Both the position numbers and the translations under genes were made by a program. The notes beneath the pieces were generated by a model. It did not search any database. It was not told the DNA's origin and saw only the letters and a program-made list of their open reading frames with translations. Shown piece after piece: positions 60,823 through 64,000 of a stretch of 64,000 nt of DNA. The stretch's first letter is position 1. Each line of letters begins with the position of its first letter. The DNA comes from Bacteroidota bacterium (GTDB taxonomy: Bacteria > Bacteroidota > Bacteroidia > Bacteroidales > Prolixibacteraceae): positions 1 through 64,000 of the forward strand of contig JAHEYT010000042.1 of NCBI GenBank assembly GCA_023251455.1, written 5' to 3'.

Positions 60823-63606
60823 ATGAAAACAACTGATATGCACCCTGTTTTAAAGGAAAATATTCAGGAAATAGGCAAGCCTTATTCCGATCTTCATTTT
60901 TTACTTCACTGCCTGGCCGAAGTTCTCGAAGCCAATAATGAAAAAGAACTCATTTCAAGTATTCCCTGGCTAAACACCAGGGTTTTGTTACCATCGCCTC
61001 AACTCGAACAAAAAACCATACAACTTTATTCCATTTGTTTTCAGTTACTGAATTTGTGCGAAGTAAATTGGGCAGTTCAAAGCCGGCGTAACAAGCAGCA
61101 AAAACAAGGATCGCAAAGCGTGAACGGAAGCTGGGCTCATACTTTCTCGGAGTTGAAAGAATCGCGCATTTCGCAGCATGAAATTGTTGCAGCACTTTCG
61201 CAACTCGAAATTGAACCGGTGATGACAGCTCATCCGACCGAAGCCAAAAGAACTGTGGTACTGAAATATTACCGCGAACTTTACCTGCAGCTGGTTATGC
61301 TCGAAAATCCTGTCTATACTTTACTTGAGCGTGATCAGATCCGGTCGGCCATCAAAGAATTGTTAACCCGGCTGTGGTTTATCGACGATATTTACCTCGA
61401 AAAACCACAGGTGGAAACCGAACTTGAAAACGTTTTGCACTACCTCACCAAGGTTTTTCCTGATGTTTTTGAATTGCACGACCGAACTCTGCTGCAAGCC
61501 TGGAATGAGGCGGGATTTCAACCGGAATCGTTGCAAAATTACCGGTCGATGCCCAAAATAAGTCTGGGTTCATGGGTTGGTGGCGACCGCGACGGGCATC
61601 CTCTCGTAACTCCGGAAATTACCCAATATACCCTGCATCGATTGCGGACAGAAGCACTAAATTTAGCCAGTCAGCGACTGAATTTACTGGCTGACAGCCT
61701 CAGTATTTACACCTCTGAAAATACATTGTCAGATGAAATTCAAGTTCGAAAAACCGAGTTGGAAAAGCAAATTCCTGATCTTTCAGAGAATATCCAATTC
61801 AGTTCGGCGTCGCGCGAGCCATTCCGACAATTTGTGCTTTTGCTGATTGAAAAACTTCCGGCGAGACAAAACCTTTCAGGAGGAAATATCCAATTGGAGC
61901 CAAATGAATGGAGCTACCCGAATTCAGACCAGTTAATTACCGACCTGGAATTGCTGCTTCGGGCACTTTCCAATTGGGGCGCGCCCATGCTGGCCATCAA
62001 CGAAGTAAACAAAGCGCTCCGTTTCGTGCAGAATTTCGGTTTTCACCTCGCACATCTGGATATCCGGCAAAACAGCGAATTTTATCAGAAGGCATTACTT
62101 GGACTTCTGCAAGATATCGATACATCCAGCTTTTCAATGAATACCGATGGCTCAGTTAATAAAAAGTTTTTGCTTCAGGAATTAAACCTCTACCGACCAT
62201 TTACCTACAGTTACTCCGGGAATATTCAGGAAACGACAAATGCTCTGGGTTACCTGAGCGTTCTGACCGGACACATCCGAAGATACGGTGCCAATGCGTT
62301 GGGTTCGATGATTATAAGCATGACGAAAAAGGTGGACGATTTATTTACATTTTACCTGCTAGCCCGCGAAGCCGGATTGTACATCAAAACCGAGTCGGGA
62401 CCGGCTTGTCAATTGCCGGTGGTGCCACTTTTTGAAACCATCGACGATTTACATCGCGCACCGGCCATTCTGGATGAGTTTTTGGCGCATCCGGTAACCC
62501 AAAATACGCTTCAATTGCTAGCTCAGCGTAAAGGATATTCGAAGCCTGTTGCAGAAGTAATGATTGGCTACAGCGACAGCAATAAAGACGGCGGCATTTT
62601 GTCGAGCCTCTGGCATTTGTACGAAGCGCAGCACGAACTGGCCAAAATTGGACGAAAACACGGCGTTGACATCCGCTTTTTCCACGGAAAGGGCGGCAGC
62701 ATCAGTCGTGGCGCCGGCCCCATTCACTGGTTCCTGAAAAGCCTTTCGCCGGAATCGTTGTGCGGCAAGCTGCGGCTCACCGAGCAGGGCGAAACTATCG
62801 AACGAAAATACGCCAATAAAGTCAACGCAGCTTTCAACCTGGAATTACTGACTTCAGGAACTTTACGAAATACTTTGCTGAATACTCATCAATCCGATCC
62901 TGAACTGTTTGAACTGGTTGGATTTATGGCGCACGAAAGTTTTACGACATACAATGCTCTCACCCGTCATCCGAGTTTTATCCGGTTTTTCGAACAGGCA
63001 ACACCAATCGACGTGATTGAAACCAGTAAAATTGGCTCCCGTCCTTCGCGCCGGACGAATCAACGAACGCTGACTGATTTACGTGCTATTCCCTGGGTTT
63101 TTAGTTGGACGCAAAGCCGGGTAAACATTACCAGCTGGTATGGCGTTGGCAGTACTTTGCAATTACTGAAAGAACAATATCCGGAGAAATACGCCTTGCT
63201 GAAACGATTGCTTACTTCGCATCCTCTGCTTCGGTACATTTTAACCAATGTTGATTCGGGTTTGGCAGCAACCGATCCAAAAGTAATTGAACTCTACGCA
63301 TCTTTGGTAGAAGAAGACCAAATTCGGAATGACATTTTGCCAATGATTTTATCGGAGTTTCAGCTCACTAAAAGACTGTTAGCGGAATTACTCGAAAAAC
63401 CATTTGAAGATCGAAGAAAAAATCATTATTATTCGACTCAGTTGCGTGCTGTTGCATTGGATTTAATGCATCAAGTGCAGGTAAATACCTTGCGCCACTG
63501 GCGAAACGTGAAAGATTCAGAAGACCCTGCAGTTGCCAATCAGCATAATATTACATTGCTGAAAACCATTAATGCCGTGGCAAACGCATTGGGATCAACC
63601 GGATAG
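60823..63606 (+). CDS. ppc: phosphoenolpyruvate carboxylase
   Basis: This 927-residue cytosolic enzyme adds bicarbonate to PEP to make oxaloacetate, replenishing the TCA cycle. Catalytic blocks are intact: EPVMTAHPTEAKRTVVL (His), SWVGGDRDGHPLVT, MIGYSDSNKDGG, FFHGKGGSISRGAGP and LRLTEQGETIERKYAN. The C-terminus ends GSTG, a slight change from the usual final NTG. Length matches bacterial PEPC. An ATG at 60838 is an alternative start. The next gene follows after 54 bases on the same strand. Confidence 0.96.
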   Translation: MKTTDMHPVLKENIQEIGKPYSDLHFLLHCLAEVLEANNEKELISSIPWLNTRVLLPSPQLEQKTIQLYSICFQLLNLCEVNWAVQSRRNKQQKQGSQSVNGSWAHTFSELKESRISQHEIVAALSQLEIEPVMTAHPTEAKRTVVLKYYRELYLQLVMLENPVYTLLERDQIRSAIKELLTRLWFIDDIYLEKPQVETELENVLHYLTKVFPDVFELHDRTLLQAWNEAGFQPESLQNYRSMPKISLGSWVGGDRDGHPLVTPEITQYTLHRLRTEALNLASQRLNLLADSLSIYTSENTLSDEIQVRKTELEKQIPDLSENIQFSSASREPFRQFVLLLIEKLPARQNLSGGNIQLEPNEWSYPNSDQLITDLELLLRALSNWGAPMLAINEVNKALRFVQNFGFHLAHLDIRQNSEFYQKALLGLLQDIDTSSFSMNTDGSVNKKFLLQELNLYRPFTYSYSGNIQETTNALGYLSVLTGHIRRYGANALGSMIISMTKKVDDLFTFYLLAREAGLYIKTESGPACQLPVVPLFETIDDLHRAPAILDEFLAHPVTQNTLQLLAQRKGYSKPVAEVMIGYSDSNKDGGILSSLWHLYEAQHELAKIGRKHGVDIRFFHGKGGSISRGAGPIHWFLKSLSPESLCGKLRLTEQGETIERKYANKVNAAFNLELLTSGTLRNTLLNTHQSDPELFELVGFMAHESFTTYNALTRHPSFIRFFEQATPIDVIETSKIGSRPSRRTNQRTLTDLRAIPWVFSWTQSRVNITSWYGVGSTLQLLKEQYPEKYALLKRLLTSHPLLRYILTNVDSGLAATDPKVIELYASLVEEDQIRNDILPMILSEFQLTKRLLAELLEKPFEDRRKNHYYSTQLRAVALDLMHQVQVNTLRHWRNVKDSEDPAVANQHNITLLKTINAVANALGSTG

Positions 63607-63660
63607 AAAATTAAGCTGACACGAATACTGATATTTTATTCTTCAATTTTAGACTAAAAC

Positions 63661-64000
63661 ATGCAAAAGATAATTAGCAAATTTTTCGACGAATTTTCAA
63701 CCATGTCGGAAGCTTCGCACAACGCGGTACTCGAAATCGCCAACCGCGAAGGCATCGAAATGAATAAAATTATCGTAGCCACTTCATTTTGTTTCGACGA
63801 ACTGAATCACCATCAGTCGAAAATGAACCTTCCGGCACCACAGGGAACATTTATCATGGGCGGTTTGGCGGGCTACCCCTTTGTGGGTGATATCGGTCTT
63901 ACAGCTTTCGTCGACCATATACCCGACGAAGGAGCTGCCTTATTTATTTTCGGATCGCACATCGGCATTTCTCGTTCCGGCGAAATCGGCAAAATCAAGC
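63661..64000 (+). CDS. conserved-looking protein of unknown function, cut by the window edge
   Basis: An ATG at 63661 opens a frame that runs to the window edge (113 codons seen). The sequence begins MQKIISKFFDEFSTMSEASH. It contains SFCFDELNHHQSKMNLPAP, a glycine-rich FIMGGLAGYPFVGDIGLTAF and FIFGSHIGISRSGEIGKI, with two adjacent histidines and later Asp/His residues that might bind a metal. No signal peptide is present and I cannot name a family. Codon use resembles that of the neighbours, so it is very likely a real gene. Confidence 0.75.
   Translation, partial: MQKIISKFFDEFSTMSEASHNAVLEIANREGIEMNKIIVATSFCFDELNHHQSKMNLPAPQGTFIMGGLAGYPFVGDIGLTAFVDHIPDEGAALFIFGSHIGISRSGEIGKIK

Overview
The window looks like chromosomal DNA of a Bacteroidota bacterium, most likely an environmental member of the Bacteroidales/Marinilabiliales such as a Prolixibacteraceae relative. 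The taxon is inferred. The signs are promoters of the TTG-N17-23-TAnnTTTG type, few Shine-Dalgarno sequences, a secreted protease with a type IX secretion sorting domain, ECF sigma/FecR pairs, STN, CarboxypepD-reg and Plug domains, PorT-type beta-barrels, and moderate-to-low GC.

Regions: (1) 1-1.75 kb is worn accessory DNA: an IS3-type transposase fragment at the left edge, a secreted DRGH nuclease and a decayed luciferase-like monooxygenase. (2) 1.7-4.6 kb is a co-directional accessory operon with a palindrome-bearing leader; four proteins of unknown function accompany an N-formylglutamate amidohydrolase-like enzyme and a GNAT acetyltransferase. (3) 4.6-9.4 kb holds one huge T9SS-exported subtilisin flanked by two hairpin repeats that share a 25-bp direct copy. 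(4) 9.4-15.1 kb is an integrated element read on the minus strand (tyrosine integrase, unknown protein, HTH protein, DUF3987 primase/ATPase, unknown protein) with operator-like repeats and a possible tRNA-end attachment remnant at 15.1 kb. (5) 15.4-21.0 kb is a plant-polysaccharide segment: a broken GH78 rhamnosidase followed by GH3 and GH43 enzymes. (6) 21-33 kb is core-like: ispD, an aldo/keto reductase, an RND efflux operon (TetR-TolC-MFP-RND), a YqaA-like membrane protein, rbfA, a methyltransferase and a LolC/E-type permease. (7) 33.6-36.8 kb has three envelope proteins, one interrupted by a single in-frame TGA. (8) 36.8-44.3 kb is an ECF sigma/FecR operon whose targets are not a SusC/SusD pair but an STN-retropepsin-PDZ protein, an STN-CarboxypepD protein and an MG2-Plug protein. 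(9) 44.7-47 kb has tRNA-Leu(CAA) and three small secreted proteins. (10) 47-53.9 kb has a lone receiver domain, dCMP deaminase, a CtpA-type protease, a second sigma/anti-sigma pair followed by two tandem paralogous beta-barrels, and dipeptidase E. (11) 53.9-64 kb is mostly housekeeping: an EEP-family hydrolase, a lipoate ligase, a TonB-dependent receptor, then dtd, a MazG-like enzyme, deoC, tpx and ppc, and a truncated gene at the right edge.

The best candidate for an undescribed system is region 8. The parts of a TonB-dependent transducer (STN signalling domain, CarboxypepD domain, Plug) are spread over separate exported proteins with no barrel, under a dedicated ECF/FecR switch and next to a two-motif aspartic protease. 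The FecR C-terminus and the N-termini of two of the targets look like versions of the same STN-type fold. Secondary candidates are the repeat-flanked subtilisin, the operator repeats of the integrated element, the sigma/anti-sigma/twin-barrel locus, and a group of spacers with short periodic units on one arm and their complements on the other.
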